This document shows, one piece after another, positions 36,115 to 46,560 of a stretch of 64,000 bases of DNA (positions are counted from its first letter, which is position 1; each line of letters starts with the position of its first letter). Both the position numbers and the translations under genes were made by a program. Below the pieces are notes generated by a model. It was not told the origin of the DNA. It searched no databases and saw nothing but the letters and a program-made list of their open reading frames with translations. Source of the stretch: Endocalyx cinctus (lineage: Eukaryota > Ascomycota > Sordariomycetes > Amphisphaeriales > Apiosporaceae); contig BCKC01000006.1 of assembly GCA_001600455.1 (NCBI GenBank), forward strand, positions 1,178,001 to 1,242,000. Direction: 5' to 3'.

Positions 36115-37872
36115 ATGGCCACCGCTAGAAAAAATGGCCTCGTTGACGATAATGGCAGTATAAATAATAACAAAGATGGTTTTATCCCCTCAACTCCGCC
36201 TGATGTTGATGTCAACGATACCAATGCCTATACTCATGGTAGCTACCGCCTTTCTTCTTCACAAGACTCCATACCATCAACAGAAGCTCCTGCGTCTCCT
36301 ATAGAAAATCTAGACCCTTCGGACCCCTCAAAGCCCCCGGAGTCTTTGAAGATGGAATTAAATGATGAATGCATTGTTCCGTCTTCACAAGTCATACCCT
36401 CGTCCCTGACTCCTCCACCCTCCTCTCAGCTCCCACCGCCTAATGGGACACCAGGAATCGCTCTTGGTTATCTCACCTCCCAGAGGACTACCGTACTTTC
36501 CCCACCGATTACGACGGCCCAGAATATCATCGGCCGAGAGGTGAACGGCTGCTCGGAGTATACCTCACCCACGACGGACCAAGTGAAGGAAGCGCCTATC
36601 GAGGAGCTTCGGGCCATGTTTCAATCGTGTCTTGCCGAAAACGCTCGGCTTAAAATGGAAACGGCTCACCACAAACTGCAGTACAACCTTCTTAGTATTC
36701 AGGCTGAAGAAGACGCGAAACGAGCTGTGGTCGAACACGATATGACTCGAAGAGAAGTCGAGATTCTGCGCGTGACCGAGAGTTCTCGCCAAGCTCGACG
36801 AGAGCTGAATGCTGCTCTAGATTCTATACATATTAGGTACCGCGATCTCCGACTAGAACATGATAGTGCCGTCAAGGAAATTGAGGCTCTCCGTAAACGT
36901 CTGAGATCCTCCAATAGACTTATCCAACAGCAGGCAGGAGATCTTCTGCTTTTGAGGGACGAACGTGACATGCTTCTTAACAGAATCCGCGAGAATAGGG
37001 AACATTTTCATATGCTCTGTAGCCCCGGTGGTGTCTTTCACGGGGCCTTGACTCCTAAGACCCCTACGGCAGCAACGCCTCAACAGTATCGCACAACGCC
37101 ACGCCAGACACCTCGGTCTCACCACCGGGACATGCCTCACGAGAACGACCAAGCTGGATTTGCTGCTCTTCTTCAAGCGCTGAGTCATGATAACAACAGC
37201 GCTCCCACGACACCGACAACGACAAACCGGCCTACGCCCCGCATGCCTCCAAAACACACCCGAGGCGTTCAGTCACTATCATCATTGCCGTCTACACCAA
37301 TGGCACGACCCCGCGGCGAGCATTCGGGCCTCCTCCCCTCGGTTGATCTTGTACCACGCACGGAACCGCCACACCGTGGCCCAGGTCGGCACAGCCTAGA
37401 AACGCCTACGCAAAAGAAGGGTCGTAAGAGCAGAGAGAGCACTATCTCAGCTGATGATAATGAGGAGCTGGCCCGGGCTGCCTTAGAGTCGGTTGCGGCA
37501 GCCACCCGGTCATATATGTCACAGACTTCACGTTCGTCGCATCGTGGAAATGAGGAAGAGGTATATGAAAGTCAGGCCAGTCAGGCGGCTTCCGAGATGC
37601 TGCGTCGCGACCCGCGTGAGAGTTTCGAAGTCGCCAGCTCTGTGGGGTCCAGGGACGGTACGCCAGTGCCGGCTGAAAAGACGGCCAAGTTACAAACCAA
37701 GATCTATGCCAGCCTAAACAAGGCCGGACTCACGTCAGAGAAGCGGAAATTTGGCCTGAACGCGGAGACGGAAGATGGGAGAAGAGATGTGCTTGCTAGT
37801 CCACCAAAGAAGATACGATACGGAACGAACGGAGAGTCAAAGAGGGTTGGTCTCGGAATTCGTTATGATTAG
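36115..37872 (+). CDS. Conserved coiled-coil protein with Thr/Pro-rich linker (585 aa)
   Basis: Single exon, ATG at 36115. Residues 1-155 are Ser/Pro-rich and disordered (several SSQ and TPP motifs). Residues about 158-290 form a long coiled coil: ELRAMFQSCLAENARL, RREVEILRVTESSRQARREL, EIEALRKRLRSSNRL, LLLLRDERDMLLNRIRENREH. After GGVFHGALTPKTP come many TP/PTTP sites that are possible proline-directed kinase targets. A basic patch KKGRKSRES (about 443-451) and PPKKIRYG near the C-terminus could be nuclear localisation signals. No catalytic domain is seen. A structural or regulatory nuclear role is an inference. The gene sits between two other + strand genes with normal intergenic spacing. 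Confidence 0.85.
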   Translation: MATARKNGLVDDNGSINNNKDGFIPSTPPDVDVNDTNAYTHGSYRLSSSQDSIPSTEAPASPIENLDPSDPSKPPESLKMELNDECIVPSSQVIPSSLTPPPSSQLPPPNGTPGIALGYLTSQRTTVLSPPITTAQNIIGREVNGCSEYTSPTTDQVKEAPIEELRAMFQSCLAENARLKMETAHHKLQYNLLSIQAEEDAKRAVVEHDMTRREVEILRVTESSRQARRELNAALDSIHIRYRDLRLEHDSAVKEIEALRKRLRSSNRLIQQQAGDLLLLRDERDMLLNRIRENREHFHMLCSPGGVFHGALTPKTPTAATPQQYRTTPRQTPRSHHRDMPHENDQAGFAALLQALSHDNNSAPTTPTTTNRPTPRMPPKHTRGVQSLSSLPSTPMARPRGEHSGLLPSVDLVPRTEPPHRGPGRHSLETPTQKKGRKSRESTISADDNEELARAALESVAAATRSYMSQTSRSSHRGNEEEVYESQASQAASEMLRRDPRESFEVASSVGSRDGTPVPAEKTAKLQTKIYASLNKAGLTSEKRKFGLNAETEDGRRDVLASPPKKIRYGTNGESKRVGLGIRYD

Positions 37873-38749
37873 GATGATTCCACGACTGCGTTCTATGTTT
37901 TTTTTTTTTTTGCTTTCTTTCTTTATTCTTCTTGGTTATTGGTTGACATATGGTCTTTTTTTTTTTTTTTTAAACGATTACACTTCTAGAAGGAAATCCT
38001 TACCACCATTCTACTGTTCACACTTTCGCTCACTCTTATCAATGAATTGGTGGAAAATAGACAGATTATGAAGAATAACCTAGATTAGCGATGCCGTACA
38101 TGATTTATGTACCATCACGATGCTATTTTCACAGTCGACGTATTGAAGCAGAAGGTTTACCTGACCTGTCTGGATATATGGTTTTATCTGTATCGAAATT
38201 GCACATCATACGCTATAATAGAACCAAGTATTTACGAAGTACATAGCCCTATCCTAACATTTTGGAGATATTTGAAATTAATCGATTTTGAAGCTATCTA
38301 ACCTCGGAATTTATACCATCACATACATTTGTCGATTCTATTACTAGTGTACGCATAACTATACATGTACGCGTATGTTAAGTACCTACTAAACAGTAGC
38401 CAACTATACTATGTACTCAAGGGGAATATTATGGCCGGCCCGGATCCATCCACGGTTGGATTGCGGATATGGATTTATCCCCCCACTTGACCTGAGGAAA
38501 TTGATATCCGGCAATTCGCATCTACAGAATACCTCTCCCGATGAATTATTCCCGATCCGAAGTATTCCTCGTCTCGATCTTCCCTATTTTAACTTATTTA
38601 TTCATATTTATTTTTTTCTGATACTTCTAAATAAATTTATTTCTCTTCTTTATTGTCCCCTTCTCTCCCTCCTTCTTTTTCTATTTCTTTTTTTTTTCTT
38701 CGACAGAAATTTGTAGAAGACTCAGCTTTCATCCTGCACGTACGTCATC
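37873..38749. other. Intergenic between two + strand genes
   Basis: Two T runs (about 37900-37912 and 37957-37972) follow the coiled-coil gene. A pyrimidine-rich block (38590-38700) directly upstream of the thiolase start looks like a promoter/5' leader. No gene is supported. Confidence 0.55.
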
Positions 38750-40009
38750 ATGGCCGCACTCCCCAAGGGGCTATCTTCGATTCTTACTAAATCTGCATCC
38801 GACACTGTAATCTTGTCCTCTCTTCGCACCCCCGTCTGCCGGTCTTATCGAGGCCAACTTAAAGATGCCTATCCAGAAGAATTGCTTTCGGTCGTCCTCC
38901 GTGCAACCCTAGATGCGAACCCGAATCTCCCTCCTGAACAAATTCACGATGTTGCCGTCGGTGTTGTTTTGTCCGAGCTAGGCGGTAGTAAAGCGGCGCG
39001 AATGGCCCTGAACCACGTCGGCTTCCCTAATACGACTTCCTTGTATACGGTTAACCGTGCATGTAGCAGTAGTCTGCAGAGCATAACCGCCGTCGCAAGC
39101 CAGATCCATACTGGCATGATCGATGTGGGCATTGGTGCCGGTATGGAGAGTATGACGAGAAATTACGGGACCAGGGCTATCCCCGTCGACGTATGGCCGG
39201 AACTGAAAGATAGTCCGCTCCAGGATGCTAGGGATTGCGTCATGCCCATGGGGATCACTAGCGAGAATGTTGCCGAGCGCTATAAAGTCGGGAGAAAAGA
39301 GCAGGACGAGTTCGCGGTCGAGTCGCACCGGCGGGCCGCTAAGGCCCGCTCCGAGGGTCATTTCGCGGCCGAGCTCGTACCCGTACATACACGTTTCCAG
39401 CAAGTCGATAAGGAGGGCAACAGAATCGGCGAAGAACAACGCATAGTGGTTACCGAAGATGATGGTATTCGCGCCAATGCTACTCTCGAAGGGCTCGCGA
39501 AGCTAAAGCCAGCGTTCAAACCCGACGGGGCCAGCACGGCGGGAAATTCAAGCCAAGTTAGCGATGGTGCCGCCGCGACGTTGCTTATGCGGAGGAGCAC
39601 CGCCACCGCGCTAGGGCTGACGGAAAGTATCATGGGGAAATTTGTAGGCGCAACGGTGGTAGGATGCGCGCCCGACGAGATGGGTATTGGGCCGGCGCTA
39701 GCTATTCCCAAGCTACTACACAATTTCGGTCTTGAAACAAGAGATGTCGACCGCTGGGAGATTAACGAGGCGTTTGCGAGCCAGGCCATCTACTGTGTTC
39801 GAAAACTAGGATTAGAGAAAGAGTGGGAGGTGGGGAAAGTAAACCCAGACGGCGGTGCGATCGCCTTAGGACATCCTCTCGGCGCCACGGGGGCGCGTAT
39901 GACGAGTACGCTAATGCACGGTCTTGGGCGGAGTGAAGGTCAAGTTGGCGTCGTCAGCATGTGTATCGGTACGGGAATGGGGATGGCTGGGTTATTTGTG
40001 AGGGAATAA
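38750..40009 (+). CDS. 3-ketoacyl-CoA thiolase (acetyl-CoA acyltransferase)
   Basis: Catalyses thiolytic cleavage of 3-ketoacyl-CoA in fatty-acid beta-oxidation. Single exon, 419 aa, normal length for the family. The nucleophilic Cys lies in NRACSSSLQS (about residue 104), the catalytic His in NEAFASQ and GGAIALGHPLGATG, and the second Cys in MCIGTGMG near the end. The first active-site loop reads NRACSSS where most family members have NRQCSSG. There is no SKL-type C-terminus (it ends FVRE), and I do not see a clear RLxxxxxHL PTS2 in the first 30 residues, so a peroxisomal or mitochondrial location is not settled. The ATG at 38750 is preceded by a typical pyrimidine-rich leader. Codon bias is more GC-rich than in flanking DNA, suggesting good expression. 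Confidence 0.94.
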   Translation: MAALPKGLSSILTKSASDTVILSSLRTPVCRSYRGQLKDAYPEELLSVVLRATLDANPNLPPEQIHDVAVGVVLSELGGSKAARMALNHVGFPNTTSLYTVNRACSSSLQSITAVASQIHTGMIDVGIGAGMESMTRNYGTRAIPVDVWPELKDSPLQDARDCVMPMGITSENVAERYKVGRKEQDEFAVESHRRAAKARSEGHFAAELVPVHTRFQQVDKEGNRIGEEQRIVVTEDDGIRANATLEGLAKLKPAFKPDGASTAGNSSQVSDGAAATLLMRRSTATALGLTESIMGKFVGATVVGCAPDEMGIGPALAIPKLLHNFGLETRDVDRWEINEAFASQAIYCVRKLGLEKEWEVGKVNPDGGAIALGHPLGATGARMTSTLMHGLGRSEGQVGVVSMCIGTGMGMAGLFVRE

Positions 40010-41068
40010 GCCTCTCTAGATAAGGATGACTACGTTACAGGGAGAGTTATTAACCCAGGCTAAGCAGAAGCAAGCATCAATACAGATAATCAGAGATCAC
40101 TGGACTCATAAAACAGTGGCGTGAAAAGAATTTGAAGGTCAGCCAGCATAAAAAGAGATGCCGAAGCAAAGCTCCAGCCTGGGATCCGTAGAATGCACGG
40201 GTCGCGGCCCTCCAATGAGGGTTTCCACCCACGCTGGGGGCAAGAATACGCATAGGTACATGCGAGAGCCTACTAACTATTATCGCTCTGTTTCTAGTGG
40301 TACATATTCGAAATTAATTTTGCTGGTTTGGCAAAGGTGATACCGATCATTCGTAGTATAGGGTCAAATAAATAGCTCGTCGTACGTCTCCATGCGCGTT
40401 AATCAAGCGATTTCTAAAAGTGAATAAGCATCTAGATGAAAATATCAAATTGAAAATCGATAATAAAAAAAAACTCATCAAAGTGAAGTGAAATTAGTTA
40501 AATCAAGACAGGGCGCTTCTCTATTATTTTTTGATTGTGTTTTACATATATGTTCACATTTAGAGGCGAAGGCGAACTTTTACCTGATTGAGAGGTTAAT
40601 TCTTCATCTCTCTTTACCTCGCCGTCCTCCACGTAGACTAAGCCACTCAACCATATCTAAACAAAGGTAGATAGATGAATGAGACGTAGACATACCAGTA
40701 AAAGATATGCACTCTCCACCATCTCAAGAACAAAGACATTTGACCGGCAAAAGTATCACATCCCGCTTCCGGTACTAGCCCTATACCCAAGTGCTACCTA
40801 TTGTATACTGGACAGATGATTTGATTCTATCCTTACAACGAAGGCGATTTCCTTACGTATATTCACTATCGTATTGCAGTCACAATATTTATACAACAGC
40901 CTCAGTTCTATTTGGCCCCCCGGATAAACCAGAAGGAGAAGAGAAAGAAAAACTATTATACTGTTTCGATCCAGCTGCGTTGTTCATAGCATATTTCAGA
41001 GCGTGGAGGGCTGGGTCAAAGAAAGTTTGAGAGCGATTTACAAGGGGAATGGGTAAATACGGTTAAAC
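40010..41068. other. Intergenic, no supported gene
   Basis: Contains a slightly GC-rich patch at 40155-40260 with no domain and an open frame at 40791-41030 ending AYFRAWRAGSKKV. That frame could be an upstream exon of the following membrane-protein gene, but no in-frame splice was found. Confidence 0.4.
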
Positions 41069-41656
41069 ATGTTATTGTTCATCATCAGCGGTCTCCTGGT
41101 GTGGAATTCGGTCCTCGCATTCTTCGTATTGCGTGAATATCGACTTCTGCTCAAAGTAATCCGTTGGTCAACGACGATCTACCTGATCATCTTCGGTATT
41201 CTCATTGCCGAGGTTCTACGGGAGGGCTTAGTAGTTAATGGGCATATGTTCCTCCACTGGGACGTGCGGGTCATATGGGGAACTTGGTTCGCCATGATCG
41301 CGTGTTCGGTGGTGGAATGGCGCTTTCTGATACCAGCCGTAGCCTTACCGCTGTGGTTATTCGGCTATCCCGAGATCCGGACATTATTAAATTTTGGACT
41401 CGTTCGTCTTCGTTGGTTAGAACTAATCTATTCACCTATTTCTTGGGCCTTTCTAACGCCGGGAGGCTTGGAAACTGCACTCGGGGCACGGCTGATAGCT
41501 GAGCGAGCGTGGGCGAGGGTATTGTTACCGGCAATAAGACCTCTCAAGGCGGTGCTCGACATAGCGGCAGGATGGTTCACACAGACAGTCGGTCTCGAGC
41601 TTGATAAGTTGAATCCTCCCCCTAGATGGAACTGGCTTCCCTTCCCAGGGAGTTGA
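41069..41656 (+). CDS. Multi-pass membrane protein, hypothetical (195 aa)
   Basis: Single-exon ORF, ATG at 41069. Four hydrophobic segments are visible: about 1-22 (LLFIISGLLVWNSVLAFFVL), 30-50 (IRWSTTIYLIIFGILIAEVL), 64-82 (VIWGTWFAMIACSVVEW) and 86-100 (LIPAVALPLWLFGY). The C-terminal third is amphipathic (GARLIAERAWARVLLPAIRPLKAVLDI) and ends in a Pro/Trp-rich tail. No transporter or enzyme motif is recognised. It may be an orphan of limited distribution. The lack of stop codons over nearly 200 codons and the ordered membrane segments argue that it is real. Confidence 0.6.
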   Translation: MLLFIISGLLVWNSVLAFFVLREYRLLLKVIRWSTTIYLIIFGILIAEVLREGLVVNGHMFLHWDVRVIWGTWFAMIACSVVEWRFLIPAVALPLWLFGYPEIRTLLNFGLVRLRWLELIYSPISWAFLTPGGLETALGARLIAERAWARVLLPAIRPLKAVLDIAAGWFTQTVGLELDKLNPPPRWNWLPFPGS

Positions 41657-42090
41657 TTAGCGGAGTATGGTTATTAAGAGAAGAAACTTCATGGTACGGA
41701 AACGTCAAACACGAGGGACAAGGGTGGATCATACTTGGGGAATGTTGAAAAAACAGCGGCTGGTGTTACGGAAATAGTGTATAGATATATTTGAGGATTA
41801 AATGCGTACATTTCGAAAGTATCGAAATACCAGAATGAAGAGATAAATAACTATCTAGGTTACGAAAGGCGCATCTACTCACGTAGGAGTGCATGGCTTA
41901 TCTCCTATCAAGTTTTAGAATAACGAACTGTTGGCTATTTAAACGCATGTGCTGGAGAATATTTCATCTTGTAATGACCGAATAAAAAAAATAAAAAAAA
42001 AGCCCAGTTTAAATAACCCGGTCTCTAACCTCTGAGCTGTTGATGTTCTCTGGGAGGAGGTACTGTAACGTAAGACTAAGTTTGGAAAAT
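41657..42090. other. Intergenic between convergent hypotheticals
   Basis: AT-rich with an A-rich tract at 41983-42001. No gene is seen. Confidence 0.5.
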
Positions 42091-42543
42091 TTACATTCCG
42101 CTCAGATACATCTGTAAGGCAAAAAATAAGAACAGCGGGACGATTAATACTAAAATCCTCATCTCCAGCGCGATGGTGAATTCGAGAACAGCCAATAACC
42201 CTTCAGTTTCCATGCATCTTCTCCATATGCCTCGGTGATCACCAATAGGATCATGCTGCAAACCATTCTCTTCACAGAACTTGCAGCAAGCCGCAGACGC
42301 AACAATATTAAAACTAATTGCTGACATTCCAGGAGAGCTCATCTCGATGATATAACTCTCGTCAGGATTTCTTAGTCTTGAATAGGTATTACTCGTAACA
42401 AGAGCAGGCTTCCGGCTTCCGGTTTGTGGAATTACTACACTTAGCTTTGGTCTTGTCGCCATGGTAGAGTAGACACCCCCGGCGGTAGTTTCACTCGTAA
42501 TTAAAGGTGTCCTCATGGTAGGTTGAAGTGAATTTACTTCCAT
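42091..42543 (-). CDS. Hypothetical protein with C-terminal membrane anchor (150 aa)
   Basis: The first sensible ATG is at 42543, just downstream of a T/A homopolymer (about 42549-42568); the frame runs further upstream through low-complexity DNA and an ambiguous base at 42612 but is not credible there. The product has a polar Ser/Thr-rich N-terminus, a central CCKFCEEN motif and a strongly hydrophobic C-terminal helix (ILVLIVPLFLFFALQMYL) ending SGM, so it may be tail-anchored. I recognise no family. Confidence 0.5.
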   Translation of the reverse strand: MEVNSLQPTMRTPLITSETTAGGVYSTMATRPKLSVVIPQTGSRKPALVTSNTYSRLRNPDESYIIEMSSPGMSAISFNIVASAACCKFCEENGLQHDPIGDHRGIWRRCMETEGLLAVLEFTIALEMRILVLIVPLFLFFALQMYLSGM

Positions 42544-43335
42544 TTCTATCTTTTTTTTTTTTTTTTTTGAACCGTCTATGGGAATGGAGCAGGTTATCGA
42601 GAATAAGAAAANAAAAATAAAATAAAATAAAATCAATGAAAATTAGCTTGCACAGCAGAGCTTCAAACAAAATAAAAGCAAGAAGAAGAAATAGAAAGTC
42701 AAAACCCCAAATTCATTAAGGAAATTCAGGCTATAAAGTGCAACGAATGTTAAATGAAGTAGTTAATCAAGTATTCAACTCTCTCTCTCCGAGTGATAAC
42801 ATCGGCCACTCTTATGCTCATCAAATGATGGAGATTCCGTCATATATCTCAAAACATAAAGGAAGGGAGATACAATGACTTGCGTGGTGAAACAAAGCCG
42901 CTACTTTGCACCTATGAATATATAACTTAAAGACCTCTTTATGGTGTCCTCATTGTCCCGAGTGCATTTGTGCCCTTCCCTTTATACCTGGTTCTAGTTA
43001 TGATATGCTCGAGTATATGAGCTTGGTTGGTAGGAATAGCTGGTTACTACATTCGTAGATATACTTCCTACAACTTGGAGAGCCTTCTTTAACATTCATT
43101 TTGTCATGTTATCTATTACGCCGGAAGTTATCTGGTTTTTCCTTTACTTATATCATGAGGCACCTGAAATTCAAATATTTAGAACGACGATACTAGATCG
43201 AGTAGATAACATATATTCAAATAGTATTTAGAGTCTATGCCTATGTGTTTTTGGCCTAAATATAGGTAGTTCTACATGTATATATTATAATTATAGCTAC
43301 GTAGATATCGGATCCGATGAAGACTAGTAGTCTAT
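42544..43335. other. Intergenic with one ambiguous base
   Basis: Includes a T/A homopolymer at about 42549-42568, AAATA repeats at 42613-42632 and an N at 42612. No gene is seen in the remainder. Confidence 0.5.
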
Positions 43336-44400
43336 CTAATAGGACGTTCCGGCGCCCCATGATTTCTTCATCTGCACCCATGCCTCCTTTTGTTCGCGTT
43401 CTTGCTTTTGGGGGTCTTTCAACGCATCAAGCATCGCACCGTTACGATGCCTCTCCTCAAATTCTTCGATAAAATCGTCAATTTTGGTCGGGTTTACCGG
43501 TCGCGTACCCCGCAAATTGCGGTCCAGCAACTCCCACGCCAAGTTGACGAGCTTTTCTTCATCTGAAGGATGATCACGAAAGCGGCCGTCTTTCTTGAGA
43601 TATGTAACCCATTCACGAAAACTCCTTCCTCTTTTCAAGTCAGTAGCCGTGTAGAAGCAACTGTTTTCTGTGGTGCAACTGTTATCCTCCGTCTCAACCT
43701 TCAGCCACTGCCTGACAGCAGGCTCGCTCAGGAGGCGAAGTGGAGGGCTATCACCATTCGCATCGCGGGTTTTACGGTACTCTCTCCGCCAACTGCGGTC
43801 TATCAAGTATATGCGATTCCATATACTCTTACTGAGATGAGCGAGCTCTTCAAGCTCATCTTTGTGGTCACCATCACCGGGCGCGTCAAAGTTGTACGTG
43901 CTGTCCCGAATGGTCGCATCAAGTGTCTGCCGGATACCCTGATTCGTCGTTTTGCCGGCTCGCGCTTCTAACTTAAGCATGAATTGAGATACCCTCGTTA
44001 GGTTCCTGCGAGTATTTGATATGATGTAATTGATTTCGAAATCACGGCGTTCTCTTTCATTTAACCCCTTCGTTGCCTTCCACGGAATTTTGGAGCCCGT
44101 GTTGATTTTGACGCCATCCGTCTCAACTTCAACTTCAGGCGCAACATGTTCCTGTTTCCTAGAAACGGGGGCGCTCTGGTACGTGTTAGTGGAAGTTCCC
44201 GGGTTTACGTCTAGCTTGCGGTATTTTTCGGCTAGTGACTCGTCGCTACTGTACGTGGAAGCTATCCTCGGTACGTCGGGGAGATTTTCCCAGTCGATGC
44301 TCACGCTATCGTCGTCGTTGTCCTCCTCCTCTGCATCAGAAATACACAGAGCGTGATACGGCCTGTAGACCGGCGCTTTTTCCTTGTACTGTCTGTTCAT
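43336..44400 (-). CDS. Hypothetical protein, mostly helical (354 aa)
   Basis: Single exon from the ATG at 44400. Residues 1-110 are acidic and Ser-rich (DAEEEDNDDDSVSIDWENLPD), probably disordered. Residues 110-350 are rich in charged and aromatic residues and predicted helical: NERERRDFEINYIISNTRRNL, LAHLSKSIWNRIYLIDRSWRREYR, FREWVTYLKKDGRFRDHPSDEEKLVNLAWELLDRNLR. The C-terminus has an EREQKEAWVQMKKSW segment. There is no signal peptide or membrane helix. No family is recognised; several fungi have such helical hypotheticals with a conserved WELLD...LR core, but I cannot assign one. The long uninterrupted frame with even amino-acid composition supports a real gene. Confidence 0.8.
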   Translation of the reverse strand: MNRQYKEKAPVYRPYHALCISDAEEEDNDDDSVSIDWENLPDVPRIASTYSSDESLAEKYRKLDVNPGTSTNTYQSAPVSRKQEHVAPEVEVETDGVKINTGSKIPWKATKGLNERERRDFEINYIISNTRRNLTRVSQFMLKLEARAGKTTNQGIRQTLDATIRDSTYNFDAPGDGDHKDELEELAHLSKSIWNRIYLIDRSWRREYRKTRDANGDSPPLRLLSEPAVRQWLKVETEDNSCTTENSCFYTATDLKRGRSFREWVTYLKKDGRFRDHPSDEEKLVNLAWELLDRNLRGTRPVNPTKIDDFIEEFEERHRNGAMLDALKDPQKQEREQKEAWVQMKKSWGAGTSY

Positions 44401-44889
44401 GTTAGAGAAGTTGAATAATATATACTTTTAATTTTTAAAAGAGGGTTGAAGGCCTAATGGTTGTTAGCTAAGCTTTTCCTACAAAAGTCGCCTCTGCTCT
44501 GTCGACTCCTTCCTAGGGTTAATATAAAATTTCAAGTTCTTTTTACTTGAAATTGCTTTGTGACTATTTCCTAGGATGAAAGGACCAAAGCTACGAAGCT
44601 AGGAAAATGGCACTCCTGCTGAACAGTGCCGAGTTAAAAACAAAGGTCTACGCTTTCCCTGCCTCTCATAGTGCAGAAATGCTTTAAGTCAAGGCAACTT
44701 ACCGATTTGTGATCTTTCTTTGTTTACTCTTGAAACTTCTTCGTGTTCCATGATCTGTCAATCCTATCGTCACCATCAATCACAAAAGAAAAGAAAGGGG
44801 AAAAAAAAACAATGTGTTTGATACCGAATCATTGATCACTTGTTTCATGGAAGCTGAGCAGCGCAGTAGAGGAAGAAAAATAACAATCT
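44401..44889. other. Intergenic, no supported gene
   Basis: 3' flank of the PrpD-family gene and promoter of the helical hypothetical. A-rich at 44797-44809. Nothing else seen. Confidence 0.5.
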
Positions 44890-46560
44890 CTACTGTAGTA
44901 GAGTCATGAGATCTGTAGTGTTGTACTCGTCCAGCCTCTCAATCACATCCAAAATATTTCTTGCCGTCTTAGCATCGTACGCTGGGGCAACCATGCTAAG
45001 GAATTTCCCCTGGATACGTTCTTTCGAAAATGGATGCTCATTTTCACCGAGAGGATGCACTCTACCCGCTTCGGTTGTTGTTCCATCGGCCCACTCGCAT
45101 GTTAACCGAGCTTCCAAGTCAACGACGTCGTCGTTTACGACAACCTCGACCTTATCGCATAGTGCAGCTACTTCGGTGCTTTCCATCTTGCTCTTGTCAT
45201 ACATGCCCCAGGCAATTTCCATACCATAGAGGTAGGCAATAGCTACTTGATAATACATGCTGAACTGTCCGTCCACGATGGTTTTCGGATGGACTCTGTT
45301 AACATCTGGAGGACCTACGATAGGGTAACAGCCTGGTGAAAGTTCGACCCTGATTTTTCTGACGTCTTTTTCCTTATAATACTTGGGTACAATGCTCGAT
45401 ATAACCTCGATAGCTGAATGCGTCATGCGGCACGCTGGAAAAGGTTTGATAGCGGTTGATCGGAAAATCCATTCTGAACCAAGTCGATCTACTAATCCTT
45501 CGGTTTTTGGCGTGGCCGAGTATGAACGTAAGGCACCGTATTTGCCCTCGATAGGCCTCGTGGCGCCCACGACACCTGCTTCCGCCAGAGCCACCGCAAC
45601 AAAAGCGTCGTGAACGGCAAAACCAGGGTGCAACCTCTTATTCCATGATCCATTGTCAAGAAACTGCATCGAACCGGCTGCTTTCGAACCGGCTAGCCCA
45701 AAGGCGTTTCGTATCTGCTCCAAGGAAAGACCCCTTATCTTTGAGATGGCGGCTACAGCGCCGAAGATGCCGGCAGTCGCTGTCTAATATACGTTAACAA
45801 CCTCTTGTATACAGCTCCGAAAATCTAGATTTTAGTATTCGTAGGATAGTTCTCGGACATAGGAATGAGATTCTACACTACAGGGTACTCACTAAGGCGC
45901 ATGTTAGCCTGGGAATCATGAAATGGTATAAAAATATCTGGAGCTAGAGAATTTTTGGATTTGGAAAGGTTTGATTTCATGCATACCGTTATGGAAACCC
46001 CTACCATAACCACCGTAGTTATACGACCTTCCTATCCGACAGGTTATCTCATAACCGACAGCAATACCTAAAAGAAGAGTCTTTCCATCGCAACTCCGAG
46101 ACTCGCCTTCGGCCAATGCGGCCGGAATCGCAGTAGTCCCAGGATGTAAGATGGACGACGCATGTGTATCGTCGAAATCAAACGAATGCGCCAGAGCAGC
46201 ATTCAACAGCCCGGCATATTGGAGGGTATATTTCTTTCCTTTCGTGAAGACGGTAGATTCTCCTTTATTCCCTCCTAACGCCGCTACTGCCTGAAGAAAT
46301 GGCTCGGTGGACTCGCAGACAGCCGCAGCTCCGGCAGAAATACCGATTAAATCGGTGACAAGATCTTTAAGCTTTGCGACGAGATCAGGGTCTAGCGTAT
46401 CATACTTGGCTTCATGGATGAAGCTGCACAATTGCTCAGTCACATTCTCCAGTTTATCTGACGCAGTTTCCTTGACCCGGTTTGGTATTGTTCGGTTGTC
46501 TGTTAAGGTCTTGGAAGAATTTTGTTTAGTAAGTGGAAGGATTTGAACTGGGCCATTCAT
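44890..46560 (-). CDS. MmgE/PrpD-family protein (2-methylcitrate dehydratase / cis-aconitate decarboxylase-like)
   Basis: Family members dehydrate 2-methylcitrate or decarboxylate cis-aconitate; which reaction applies here is open. ATG at 46560. Exon 1 46560-45988 has the family hallmarks HSFDFDDTHASSILHPG and the end of the first half, GGYGRGFHN. Exon 2 45783-44890 starts TATAGIFGAVAAISKIRG and carries SKAAGSMQFL, KPFPACRMTHSAIE and the YGMEIAWG region. The product is 488 aa, normal for the family. The tract between the exons is 204 nt, long for this window, and is best read as two nested introns (next entry). A simple intron ending four bases later would also keep the frame but would give GFHNATAG, one residue shorter than the usual GFH-x5-G spacing. 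No mitochondrial targeting peptide is obvious. The 1.2-kb divergent promoter is shared with the kelch gene. Confidence 0.9.
45784..45987 (-). other. Likely [D1,2] stwintron in the MmgE/PrpD-family gene
   Basis: Minus-strand order: last codon AAC of exon 1; G (45987); inner intron GTATGC...GGCTAACATGCGCCTTAG (45986-45892, 95 nt) with its own branch site; then TGAGTACC...TGTTAACGTATATTAG (45891-45784). Excising the inner intron brings G next to TGAGTA, forming a consensus GTGAGT donor for an outer intron of 109 nt. Exon 2 then begins ACAGCGACTGCC in phase 0 and gives GFHNTATAGIFG. Confidence 0.6.

Noticed and set aside
36853..37257. Minus-strand frames inside the coiled-coil gene
   Set aside because: Low-information Arg/Ser/Cys-rich shadows of the sense frame.
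40791..41030. Possible upstream exon of the membrane protein at 41069
   Set aside because: No in-frame splice to 41069 could be found and the frame has no domain features; left as intergenic.
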